NCBI GenBank assembly: GCA_902803365.1
Contig: CADCPU010000264.1
Location: 1-6,342, forward strand
Direction of reading: 5' to 3'
Source: Oscillospiraceae bacterium
GTDB lineage: Bacteria; Bacillota_A; Clostridia; Saccharofermentanales; Saccharofermentanaceae
Length of the DNA: 6,342 nucleotides
Shown here piece after piece: positions 1 to 5,423 of the stretch (position 1 is its first letter; every line of letters starts with the position of its first letter). The notes beneath the pieces were generated by a model that did not search any database, had not been told where the DNA came from, and was given only the letters and a program-made list of their open reading frames with translations. Made by a program: the position numbers and the translations under genes.

Positions 1-1
1 C

Positions 2-337
2 AACGGTTTGTCTTCGCTTGGTGCTTTGGCTGCGCTGGACATCTCCCCTGAGCAGTTGGTTAATGAGATAATCGATGCAGAAGCATTCCTGAAGAGCCAG
101 AAAGGCTTCAACAACAAGGATATCGACGCATCAAGAAGATTAATATACTCCACACTCGTTGTAGCGGCGGTTTACGGAAAGCAGCTCGAGGCGGCCGGGA
201 ACTCAGTCATCGTAAATACCCTGTCGGTCATCCGCGCCAAACAGATAGCCAAGATGATATCTGTCATCTGTTCGGTTGCGCCCAATGTGATAACAGCCGT
301 ACTGCCGGAAGACAGCACAGCTGAGAACAGCAAATGA
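2..337 (+). CDS. 3' part of an unrecognised protein, 5' end outside the window
   Basis: The frame is open from the first complete codon at base 2 to a TGA at 335-337, giving about 112 residues. A TTG at base 8 could be a start, but there is no room to see a ribosome binding site and the frame stays open to the window edge, so this is most likely the C-terminal part of a longer protein. I do not recognise the family. The residues suggest a mostly helical, alanine-rich segment: a region near ISPEQLVNEIIDAEAFLKSQ, then a moderately hydrophobic stretch around YSTLVVAAVYGKQ, another around AKQIAKMISVICSVAPNVI, and a polar tail. It is the only rightward gene here and converges on the next gene with three bases between the two stop codons; no terminator hairpin is visible there. 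Coding status is fairly safe from composition; function is unknown. Confidence 0.6.
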   Translation, partial: NGLSSLGALAALDISPEQLVNEIIDAEAFLKSQKGFNNKDIDASRRLIYSTLVVAAVYGKQLEAAGNSVIVNTLSVIRAKQIAKMISVICSVAPNVITAVLPEDSTAENSK

Positions 338-340
338 TAG

Positions 341-649
341 TTATTCCAAAAATCTTCGATATGAATTTACATACTCTTGTATTATTTCATTCGAATCATT
401 CTCGATCAGCTCAAGAGCTGTCTTCACTCTTGTAATGAAATATTCATGCCACTCTTGATGTTCCTTCCAAAAAGCATTATCGATCTGCGTCACATCATAC
501 AGAAGTTCGCCTTTTGCAAATATGCCGTGAGCCAAGGGATCCTCATCAAGTATTTGAGAATAGATCGGCAGGCATTGTTCCAATAACACTTTTTCTTTAA
601 GGCAGGCCAGCCACTCTGCCATTGTATATTCCGATACTGTTTTATTCAC
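341..649 (-). CDS. small unrecognised protein with a disturbed start region
   Basis: This 102-residue frame starts at a GTG (647-649) and ends at TAA (341-343). I do not recognise it. It is acidic and probably all-helical, with Trp/Tyr-rich segments such as FWKEHQEWHEYF near residues 60-71, and no signal peptide or membrane helix. Size and composition resemble small cytosolic stress or immunity-type proteins, but that is only an impression. The start is uncertain. No ribosome binding site is well placed for the GTG, while GAGGTG at 695-700 lies seven bases before an ATG at 685-687 in a different frame; that frame stops at a TGA (646-648) overlapping the GTG. The 102-residue frame itself stays open upstream of the GTG to about 690 and reads protein-like (RDIEHWNIVN). 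Either a one-base indel has split the gene start, or a 13-codon upstream frame is coupled to the GTG. An internal ATG at codon 10 is a further possible start. Confidence 0.5.
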   Translation of the reverse strand: MNKTVSEYTMAEWLACLKEKVLLEQCLPIYSQILDEDPLAHGIFAKGELLYDVTQIDNAFWKEHQEWHEYFITRVKTALELIENDSNEIIQEYVNSYRRFLE

Positions 650-694
650 AATATTCCAGTGCTCAATGTCTCTGATCCTATTGCCATTTCAATT

Positions 695-700
695 CACCTC
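695..700 (-). promoter_or_regulatory. strong ribosome binding site GAGGTG not in frame with the downstream gene
   Basis: The minus strand reads GAGGTG, then seven bases, then ATG at 685-687. This is a good Shine-Dalgarno/start pair, but the frame it opens has only 13 codons before a TGA that overlaps the GTG start of the 341-649 gene. Either this is the true start of that gene, displaced by an indel, or it translates a short coupled leader. Confidence 0.4.
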
Positions 701-758
701 ATTAAGAATATCAGTATCATTAATACTCCCCAAGCCGTTCCTGCAAACCTGAAGTTGC

Positions 759-1226
759 TTACATCAACAGCTTATCCAATTCCCTAAGAAGCGTTGTTTT
801 CATATTCTCAAGTTCTTCGCTGCCGGGTCTGTTATCATCCGAATACATTTCTTCCCTCGGATACCACCAAACAGGTCCTTTGCCGTTGTTGCCATAATTT
901 CCCATGTCCCCGGCTCTTCTGGGAAACAGGTGCCAGTGAATATGTGCACCACCTTCTCCATTTCCGAGACATTCATAATTCATCTTTTCAGCTCCAAAAG
1001 CATTTTTGACCGCTTCTGCAACCAGTGTCATTTCATATAAATGCTTGGCCCTTGTTTTCTCATCAAGATCAAACAGTTCCATAGCATGGTCTTTATATAA
1101 GAATAGCGTATATCCCTTAAAATGCTGAAAATCTCCCATCACCACATATCCGGTCTCAAGTTCTTTTACAAGAAACGGGTTATTGCCGGCTTTGGTCTCA
1201 TTAATTCTGTCACATACTTTGCACAT
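759..1226 (-). CDS. HIT (histidine triad) family nucleotide hydrolase/transferase
   Basis: This 155-residue protein carries the histidine triad signature H-x-H-x-H: AHIHWHLFPR with His95, His97 and His99. In the HIT superfamily the middle histidine attacks the alpha-phosphate of substrates such as Ap4A, AMP-lysine or other nucleotide conjugates. NYECLGNGEGG before the triad fits the usual substrate-binding strand and loop. An N-terminal CxxC (Cys2, Cys5) with a histidine further on (His47) resembles the zinc site of some bacterial HIT proteins. Length is normal and the protein should be cytosolic. The ATG at 1224-1226 has GGAG eight bases upstream, just after the stop codon of the preceding gene, with only 15 bases between the two, so co-transcription is likely. 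The natural substrate cannot be told from sequence; the Trp-rich tail after the triad (GKGPVWWYPREEMY) may help set specificity. The family call is secure. Confidence 0.9.
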   Translation of the reverse strand: MCKVCDRINETKAGNNPFLVKELETGYVVMGDFQHFKGYTLFLYKDHAMELFDLDEKTRAKHLYEMTLVAEAVKNAFGAEKMNYECLGNGEGGAHIHWHLFPRRAGDMGNYGNNGKGPVWWYPREEMYSDDNRPGSEELENMKTTLLRELDKLLM

Positions 1227-1241
1227 ACAGCGAACTCCGAT

Positions 1242-1787
1242 TTATTGTTCTATTATATATTTTTGTATTACCTTATCGCTCCAAATATGAGCTTCGATAT
1301 ACCTTTCCGGTCCAAACTTTCCGTCATCATTCCAATCCTGCGGCATGCCGTATTTCTTTATTATCTCCAGGATCTCATCATACATATAGACCTTTTTCCT
1401 GTATTCTTTGCCATCATTCACTCTATCACTGAATGTAGGCATGGAGTCACCATAAGTAAATGAAACTGTCCGCAGGTCAAATTCCTCTACAGGGATCTTT
1501 ATATATCTACACTCTTCATACCAGGTTGATAACCATGGACTGAATCCCAAAACCATATAGTGAGGCGAATCTATCTCCATGATCCCGCCCTTTTGGGCAA
1601 ATGCTTCTCGCAGCATCCGCTCGCAATTATGTCGATATTGCACGTATTTATCATGTCTGGCTGCGCATTGAGAATTGGGGCGTTCTATCTTTATCCTCTC
1701 AATGATCTCTCTGGCTTCATCCTGAGGTATAGAAGTCAGACTTCTGAATGGCCCTGTCCCGGCATCATAAAAATGATATAAATACAT
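1242..1787 (-). CDS. conserved-looking cytosolic protein of unknown function
   Basis: This is a 181-residue protein beginning MYLYHFYD. The start is supported by a GGAG motif with six to seven bases before the ATG at 1785-1787. There is no signal peptide or membrane helix, and it is rich in Tyr, Trp, Arg and Glu. Striking blocks are PHYMVLGFSPWLSTWYEEC (about residues 80-98), a following SFTYGDSMPTFSDRVNDGKE and, near the end, MPQDWNDDGKFGPERYIEA. They look like conserved motifs of a real family; I have the impression of similar hypothetical proteins in Clostridia but cannot name a domain. The aromatic and acidic motifs could form a ligand or nucleic-acid pocket, but this is speculation. It follows the 1830-2504 gene after 42 bases and precedes the HIT gene by 15 bases, which suggests one transcript. 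Confidence 0.75.
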   Translation of the reverse strand: MYLYHFYDAGTGPFRSLTSIPQDEAREIIERIKIERPNSQCAARHDKYVQYRHNCERMLREAFAQKGGIMEIDSPHYMVLGFSPWLSTWYEECRYIKIPVEEFDLRTVSFTYGDSMPTFSDRVNDGKEYRKKVYMYDEILEIIKKYGMPQDWNDDGKFGPERYIEAHIWSDKVIQKYIIEQ

Positions 1788-1829
1788 TATGTTCTCCGCT
1801 CTGCAAACCCCGATTTGTCTTAGTCAGTT

Positions 1830-2504
1830 TTACTGACGATTTCCTTTCATCTTTTCCTTATCGTCTCTTAACGAGACATATATGGTCCTGCTCATCTGAT
1901 ATGTCGCAGGCATACCTGCAAATTTCTTATCCTTTATTTTCATGTATGCAGGAAAATCCCATACAGCTCCGCATTTTGTACACTTATATTGATAGGGTAC
2001 ACCCTTGGTCGTTCTGATAATTCCTTCGTGCCATGGCTTGCCCTTTCTGATCTCGATAAAATCACCTGAAGCTACCAATTGCCTTCTGAATTCATCATGT
2101 TCTTCCTTTGAACATACCCGGATGTTCCTGGACTGACCGTATTGGAATCTTTTCTCGCAGTTGCACATTTCATAAGCAGATATTATCTTTCCGTCCCTTA
2201 TCGTCACTAAAGGTTCGCCATTTGGATCGATCCTTATCATATCTCCGTACATGCCGTTTCCGATCTCTTCGTTACCGTCGAAAAAGGACAGAGGTTCCTT
2301 CATCGTTCGTTGATTGCGAGGTTTTATAGCATCTTTACCATAGAAACGGAGAAATTCCATAAGAGCTTCCACTGTTACCGGACTGCCGTCTTCGAAGTAA
2401 GTGGAATCGTCGTTGATCCAGCAAAACCCGTCTATATCCTTGGAGAAAACGATCACTTTTCCGTTGTATGCTACTTTTACCTTGATCCCAGGCCATACTG
2501 CCAT
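1830..2504 (-). CDS. unrecognised protein with CxC and CxxC motifs, possible zinc ribbon at the C-terminus
   Basis: This is a 224-residue frame starting MAVWPGIKVK. I chose the ATG at 2502-2504 because GGAAGGGAG lies seven bases upstream. The frame extends 18 codons further, to a TTG at 2558, but that start has no ribosome binding site. The N-terminal 60 residues look like a small beta-rich domain. A middle part (about residues 65-110) has Asp/Gly-rich turns such as RIDPNGEPLVTIRDGKIISA, which look like beta-hairpins. Cysteines then appear: CxC at 114-116, Cys131 and YKCTKCGAVW with CxxC at 175-178, a likely zinc knuckle. No membrane segment or signal peptide is seen. It is the first gene of the likely operon with the 181-residue protein and the HIT protein. 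Function unknown; metal binding is the only property I would suggest. Confidence 0.75.
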   Translation of the reverse strand: MAVWPGIKVKVAYNGKVIVFSKDIDGFCWINDDSTYFEDGSPVTVEALMEFLRFYGKDAIKPRNQRTMKEPLSFFDGNEEIGNGMYGDMIRIDPNGEPLVTIRDGKIISAYEMCNCEKRFQYGQSRNIRVCSKEEHDEFRRQLVASGDFIEIRKGKPWHEGIIRTTKGVPYQYKCTKCGAVWDFPAYMKIKDKKFAGMPATYQMSRTIYVSLRDDKEKMKGNRQ

Positions 2505-2511
2505 GCAAATA

Positions 2512-2520
2512 CTCCCTTCC
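2512..2520 (-). promoter_or_regulatory. ribosome binding site GGAAGGGAG that fixes the start of the 1830-2504 gene
   Basis: The minus strand reads GGAAGGGAG, then TATTTGC, then ATG. The spacing of seven bases is ideal, which makes this ATG far more likely than the TTG 18 codons upstream. Confidence 0.75.
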
Positions 2521-2651
2521 AAACTTCGAGAATGCCCCAATGGCATATCGTTCACCAAACTGACTTTTCTTTGTTAATTGCCTAACCGCTTTCAATCAAC
2601 GTTTTATTTTTCCTATACAGAATATACGTCAACCAATTCAAGGTTAGTCTA

Positions 2652-2810
2652 TTAATTCTTCAAACAACACAATGGCACTACATATACCCCATTATCCATC
2701 TGATATGCAACCTTGTTCTTAGTTACTACCATCAAAAAAGCAGGTTTTCCGGTTCTCTGAACATCTATATCATTAGCTATAGAAAGGCTCCTTTTCAATG
2801 AAAGGATATT
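2652..2810 (-). pseudogene. C-terminal relic, possibly of an AAA+ ATPase (DUF4143-type)
   Basis: A 52-codon open frame without a plausible gene start runs from just after a TGA (2811-2813) to a TAA at 2652-2654. Its peptide is strongly protein-like: SLKRSLSIANDIDVQRTGKP, followed by AFLMVVTKNKVAYQMDNGVY and the end VVPLCCLKN. From memory, this T-G-K-P-A-F-L-M-V-V-T ... A-Y ... D-G-V-Y-V-V-P pattern is typical of the last 40-50 residues of predicted AAA+ ATPases with a DUF4143 domain, common in Clostridia. I could not verify this. Upstream of the TGA no frame continues the similarity and a periodic repeat array begins at once, so the rest of the gene is gone. An internal ATG (2730-2732) could make a 26-residue peptide but has no clear ribosome binding site. 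Confidence 0.4.
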
Positions 2811-2812
2811 TC

Positions 2813-2889
2813 AAATCGGAGAAAAGAGCAACAATAAATCGGAAGATTGTGCTATCTTAAATCGGAAGAATATTGAAGTTGTAATCAGA
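2813..2889 (+). repeat. direct repeats AAATCGGA with exact 23-base period, three perfect copies plus one degenerate
   Basis: AAATCGGA occurs at 2813-2820, 2836-2843 and 2859-2866, each exactly 23 bases after the last. A fourth, degenerate copy, TAATCAGA (6 of 8 matches), sits in the same register at 2882-2889. Copies two and three agree over 12 bases (TAAATCGGAAGA). The remaining 11-15 bases of each unit are not conserved. Regular spacing near two helical turns fits an array of protein-binding sites or iterons, or the remains of a tandem repeat. The array lies in a gene-poor stretch between an ATPase-like relic and the 3' end of a membrane protein gene. Confidence 0.55.
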
Positions 2890-2920
2890 AATCTTTCCAT
2901 TATTCATATGGCTGATCAGC

Positions 2921-3466
2921 TTACAGCGTAAGACTGTATTCGGCAGGATCATACACTTCGATTGCAGTATCGCCGCACATTACAACATAGAAGGATTTTC
3001 CGACTGCATCACTATATTCAGCCCCCTTTTTTCTGATAGAAGACCCGTTATCAAAGCTCAATTGATAGCGAACTTTGTGAGAATGCCTTCCGTTTACGTG
3101 TATCTCCCTGTCAGTACAGACAGCTGTAATCACTTCCGGTTTATTCAGAATAGGCGGAACAGCCTTGACAAAACAAATACCAAAGAACCAGATTCCCAGT
3201 CCTGCCAAGATCAGATAAAAAGGAAACTTACCTCGAAATCCCAATACTACCAATGCCCCGAGCAAAAACATAAACAGCAATATTCCGGCATCTGAAAGAT
3301 TGATCAATATCTTATATGTGCGCAGATCGCCAAGAAGGGTATCATTGATAATATTTCCGGATGGTTCTCTTGCCATCACCCGGCAAAATATACCCATCAA
3401 AAGAGCAATGATATCAACAACAAATGTTATCAAAAACAATGGTGAAGATCGTGTGTCTTTTTCCAT
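2921..3466 (-). CDS. three-helix membrane protein with a soluble C-terminal domain, family not recognised
   Basis: This is a 181-residue protein. Three hydrophobic segments are clear: about residues 9-30 (FLITFVVDIIALLMGIF), 57-77 (GILLFMFLLGALVVLGF) and 82-104 (FYLILAGLGIWFFGICFV). A C-terminal part of roughly 75 residues follows, with alternating polar and hydrophobic residues that suggest a small beta domain (EIHVNGRHSHKVRYQLSFDN, then SFYVVMCGDTAIEVYDPAEY). It resembles the general layout of small membrane proteins with a DUF3592-like beta domain, but I cannot assign it. The ATG at 3464-3466 has GGGGGA eight bases upstream; a TTG one codon earlier is a less likely start. An extended -10 promoter lies about 50 bases upstream, so the gene is probably transcribed on its own. 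The positive-inside rule and helix count would place the C-terminal domain outside the cell, with limited certainty. Confidence 0.75.
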   Translation of the reverse strand: MEKDTRSSPLFLITFVVDIIALLMGIFCRVMAREPSGNIINDTLLGDLRTYKILINLSDAGILLFMFLLGALVVLGFRGKFPFYLILAGLGIWFFGICFVKAVPPILNKPEVITAVCTDREIHVNGRHSHKVRYQLSFDNGSSIRKKGAEYSDAVGKSFYVVMCGDTAIEVYDPAEYSLTL

Positions 3467-3513
3467 CAACTTATTCCCCCGTAGGTTAATGCAGATCTCT
3501 CGCGGATGTAATG

Positions 3514-3522
3514 ATTATAACA
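3514..3522 (-). promoter_or_regulatory. extended -10 promoter TGTTATAAT for the membrane protein gene
   Basis: The minus strand reads TG-T-TATAAT, a perfect extended -10 element, ending about 48 bases before the ATG at 3466. The -35 region at the standard spacing (AGTGCC at 17 bases) is poor, as is usual for extended -10 promoters. It lies in the 94-base gap after the ATPase pseudogene. Confidence 0.6.
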
Positions 3523-3560
3523 TGTGCTCATATTGAGGCACTTCCACGAGTGTCTCCTGA

Positions 3561-4322
3561 TTATCTAAACAAGTCTTCTGCTGTGATAACTGACTGTATA
3601 TTTCCAGCATATGATGTTTCTTCGATACCATATGTAGTTATCAATGTAGAGTGTAATGCATGTTTTGTTCCAGTTGCATTTTGAAGATCATTCATTCTTC
3701 TGCGCATGGCTTTATCGAATGCCTGATCCGGCGCAAACTCCGTTTCCGAATACTTCATCTCACATACATTGATCACTTGATCCTTTCGAACAAGTAGAAG
3801 ATCGATCTGTGATCCCTGTATCCCTTTATCGGGATCAGCATCGCATTTCCATGAATTGACGGCTGTTTGTACTCCGGATATTCCCAGCGCTAACTTAATT
3901 TGATCAACGTGTTCAAGACAAACCCTTTCAAATGCTATTCCGCTCCAAGCGTTCACTTCAGCTGAATTGCTTATATTTTGCCAATATTTGCCATCGTAGA
4001 TCTTATTCTTTATGAACTTATTATAAAACAGGGTATAGTTATCGATCAGTTGGTACGTCGCTTTTTTTGTTTTATACCCAAACGGTATGTATTTTCTTAT
4101 GAATCCGCATTTTTCAAGTTCATCCAGTTTTCTTGTCAGATTTCCGGAACTTGCAATACCTGTCTTTTGGCATATTTCTTCTCTAGTAATACCCGTATTA
4201 ACAGAATTGATTGATTGTATAATCCGCAGAGCGATATGTCAATTTTTTTCCAAAAGATACAAAAACGCAGTGTTTTGGAAAAAACTCATATTGTGCAAAC
4301 ATTGCTCGCACTCTTTTGTCAT
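3561..4322 (-). pseudogene. decayed AAA+ ATPase: winged helix plus DUF234 nuclease-like C-terminal region only
   Basis: One frame runs from an ATG at 4320-4322 through a TGA at 4239-4241 and then 225 codons to the stop at 3561-3563. After the TGA it reads as the C-terminal half of a predicted ATPase. First comes a winged helix-turn-helix (GITREEICQKTGIASSGNLT, then RKLDELEKCGFIRKYIPFG), then a linker (YQLIDNYTLFYNKFIKNKIY), then the DUF234 part with NAWSGIAFERVCLEHVDQIK and GSQIDLLLVRKDQVINVCEM followed by KY. The Asp of SQID and the E-x-K of CEMK resemble a PD-(D/E)XK nuclease-type core. Intact relatives, as I remember them, are about 450 residues and carry Walker A/B motifs at the N-terminus; those are absent here. 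No ATG, GTG or TTG occurs in the 94 codons between the TGA and a GTG at 3956, so normal translation of the winged-helix part is unlikely. The shorter 131-codon frame from that GTG lacks a convincing start context. I therefore call it a pseudogene. Confidence 0.8.
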
Positions 4323-4346
4323 ATGCAACCATGCATAAAAATTAGG

Positions 4347-5333
4347 TCAGGCATCAAGACTTGCAAGGAACGTACCGATCTTATCTGCACAGTCCTCCGT
4401 CCTGTCAAGGAAGATAACGTGATCGCCCTTCAGATCAAAGACCTCCGTATTACCAAGTTTCCCGGCGTAAGCCAGCGCGCCTTCATAATCTGAAGCTGCT
4501 AAGTATATCTTCGGGATATCGGTTGTTTCTATGTGCTCCCATGTCCAGGATAAAACTTCACCGGAATTAACATGGCTAAACTCATACAAACATGCATCTG
4601 AAGTATACGTTGAATTTATTAACGTGAAACCATCATTGCGATCATCAGGATCAAGGCAACTCATGACATCCCCATAAAAGGCATCGTTAATATCAAAGAC
4701 TCTCGATAATCCGGTATGTGTCAGAAAATACGGGAGACGGGTAGTGACCTCAGTGAGGATATTATCCGTGAATGATCTTTTCTGTATAACCGCATCTACC
4801 TCTTCTGCACTTATAGGTAAAGTTCCATCCATGAAAATGCATGCTTCGATCTCATCCGGATATGTGCTCTCCCAATATGCCGTATACAAGCTGCCCAACG
4901 AATGACAAAGAAGGATATATGGGCCTTCGATACCTGCATTTTTCAATGCTGTACGATAATCCTCAACGACATAGTCAACGGTCATGGGTTCGTTGGTATC
5001 ATCACTTAATCCGTATCCTGCGCGATCGATAAAGACAAACTCGTTATCATCCTCGAACTGAGAGGTCAATGGCCTCCAGCCGATATACATCTCACCATCG
5101 CTCCAGCCGGAGAGTGCAACTATAGTGTGTTTTCCATTCTTGTTGCCTACTTCATATACATTAAGTGAATGGTCCCCCGTTGATACAGGGTTATAGTATC
5201 CCTTGTCCTTGATCGCATTGATTTCACCGGCCATCTTAATATGGTTATATATTGATAACCCGGCAACAAATAGCAACAAGCAAACTGCAATGCAGCCCAG
5301 CACCTTAAGTATGATCTTTCCAATCTTTTTCAT
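4347..5333 (-). CDS. membrane-anchored alpha/beta hydrolase
   Basis: This is a 328-residue protein. The start at ATG 5331-5333 is chosen because AAAGGAGA lies eight bases (from GGAG) upstream; the frame runs 12 codons further without a comparable site. A lysine-rich N-terminus (MKKIGKIILK) and a hydrophobic segment at about 10-30 form an uncleaved signal anchor, so the catalytic domain should lie outside the membrane. The alpha/beta hydrolase fold is clear: an oxyanion-type loop ALSGWSDG (73-80), FIDRAGYGLSD (101-111), the nucleophile elbow LLCHSLGSLY with Ser145, the likely acid Asp282 (YLAASD) and His305 (GDHVIFLD). The usual G-x-S-x-G has Cys143 in place of the first Gly. A helical, acidic insert after strand six (about 175-265) forms the cap and would set specificity. 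The substrate is unknown: esterase, lipase-like or peptidase roles are possible. It lies 90 bases downstream of the XRE regulator and may be its target. Confidence 0.88.
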   Translation of the reverse strand: MKKIGKIILKVLGCIAVCLLLFVAGLSIYNHIKMAGEINAIKDKGYYNPVSTGDHSLNVYEVGNKNGKHTIVALSGWSDGEMYIGWRPLTSQFEDDNEFVFIDRAGYGLSDDTNEPMTVDYVVEDYRTALKNAGIEGPYILLCHSLGSLYTAYWESTYPDEIEACIFMDGTLPISAEEVDAVIQKRSFTDNILTEVTTRLPYFLTHTGLSRVFDINDAFYGDVMSCLDPDDRNDGFTLINSTYTSDACLYEFSHVNSGEVLSWTWEHIETTDIPKIYLAASDYEGALAYAGKLGNTEVFDLKGDHVIFLDRTEDCADKIGTFLASLDA

Positions 5334-5340
5334 TTTTTCT

Positions 5341-5348
5341 TCTCCTTT
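5341..5348 (-). promoter_or_regulatory. ribosome binding site AAAGGAGA that fixes the hydrolase start
   Basis: The minus strand reads AAAGGAGA followed by AGAAAAA and the ATG at 5331-5333. This near-perfect site makes the start that gives MKKIGK far better than the longer frame beginning at 5369. Confidence 0.75.
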
Positions 5349-5395
5349 ATATTGATTTTTTGCATACAAAGATCACCTACGGTATTTCCGCAAGT

Positions 5396-5411
5396 CAGAT
5401 CGATCTGTCAA
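5396..5411 (-). promoter_or_regulatory. candidate operator: 12-base palindrome overlapping a TTGACA box
   Basis: CAGATCGATCTG (5396-5407) is a perfect palindrome. On the minus strand a consensus -35 hexamer TTGACA (5406-5411) shares two bases with it. Both lie 13-28 bases after the stop codon of the XRE regulator and upstream of the hydrolase. The matching -10 is poor (GGAAAT at 16 bases, GAAATA at 17), so the promoter is uncertain. Regulator binding here is inference from position and symmetry. Confidence 0.4.
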
Positions 5412-5423
5412 ACTGTTAAGAGA

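Larger units (their letters stand above)
2505..2920. other. 416-base stretch without an intact gene
   Basis: Between the start of the 1830-2504 gene and the stop of the 2921-3466 gene no complete gene is supported. From left to right it holds a ribosome binding site (2512-2520), AT-rich leader sequence, the ATPase-like C-terminal relic (2652-2810), the 23-base periodic repeats (2813-2889) and a 10-base palindrome GCTGATCAGC (2911-2920) touching the stop codon of the membrane protein gene. The promoter of the 1830-2504 operon should lie about 2580-2640, but I see only weak matches: TTGAAT, 18 bases, TATAGG on the minus strand. Confidence 0.6.

Noticed and set aside
1236..1249. 14-base string AACAATAAATCGGA (minus strand) shared with 2830-2843 (plus strand), considered as a dispersed repeat
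   Set aside because: One copy covers the end of the 1242-1787 coding sequence and the ribosome binding site of the HIT gene, so it is explained by function; one such match in an AT-rich 6 kb window is not surprising.
1823..1837. Hairpin GTCAGT-TTT-ACTGAC over the stop codon of the 1830-2504 gene, considered as a terminator
   Set aside because: The stem has only six pairs, is AT-containing and lacks a following T-run on the minus strand; the genes on both sides look co-transcribed.
2335..2595. 86-codon minus-strand frame with a protein-like beginning (QFGERYAIGAFSKFGREYL)
   Set aside because: It begins at a TTG directly after a stop codon with no ribosome binding site, and most of it overlaps the well-supported 1830-2504 gene in another frame; its later part is Arg/Ser-rich shadow sequence.
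2911..2920. Perfect palindrome GCTGATCAGC just after the stop codon of the membrane protein gene, considered as terminator or operator
   Set aside because: There is no loop and no T-run for termination, and a 10-base palindrome downstream of a gene is within chance expectation.
2761..2931. Plus-strand 56-codon open frame through the repeat array, ending QLTA-stop
   Set aside because: No start codon near its beginning, it is antisense to the ATPase-like relic and the end of the membrane protein gene, and it recalls no family; probably chance.
4324..4339. Hairpin TATGCA-TGGT-TGCATA after the hydrolase gene, considered as its terminator
   Set aside because: Six weak pairs and no T-run after it on the minus strand; the poly-T lies before the stem in the direction of transcription.
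4215..4493. Plus-strand frames antisense to the ATPase pseudogene and the hydrolase end
   Set aside because: They oppose clear coding sequence, lack ribosome binding sites and have low-complexity Cys/Ser/Phe-rich composition typical of antisense shadows.
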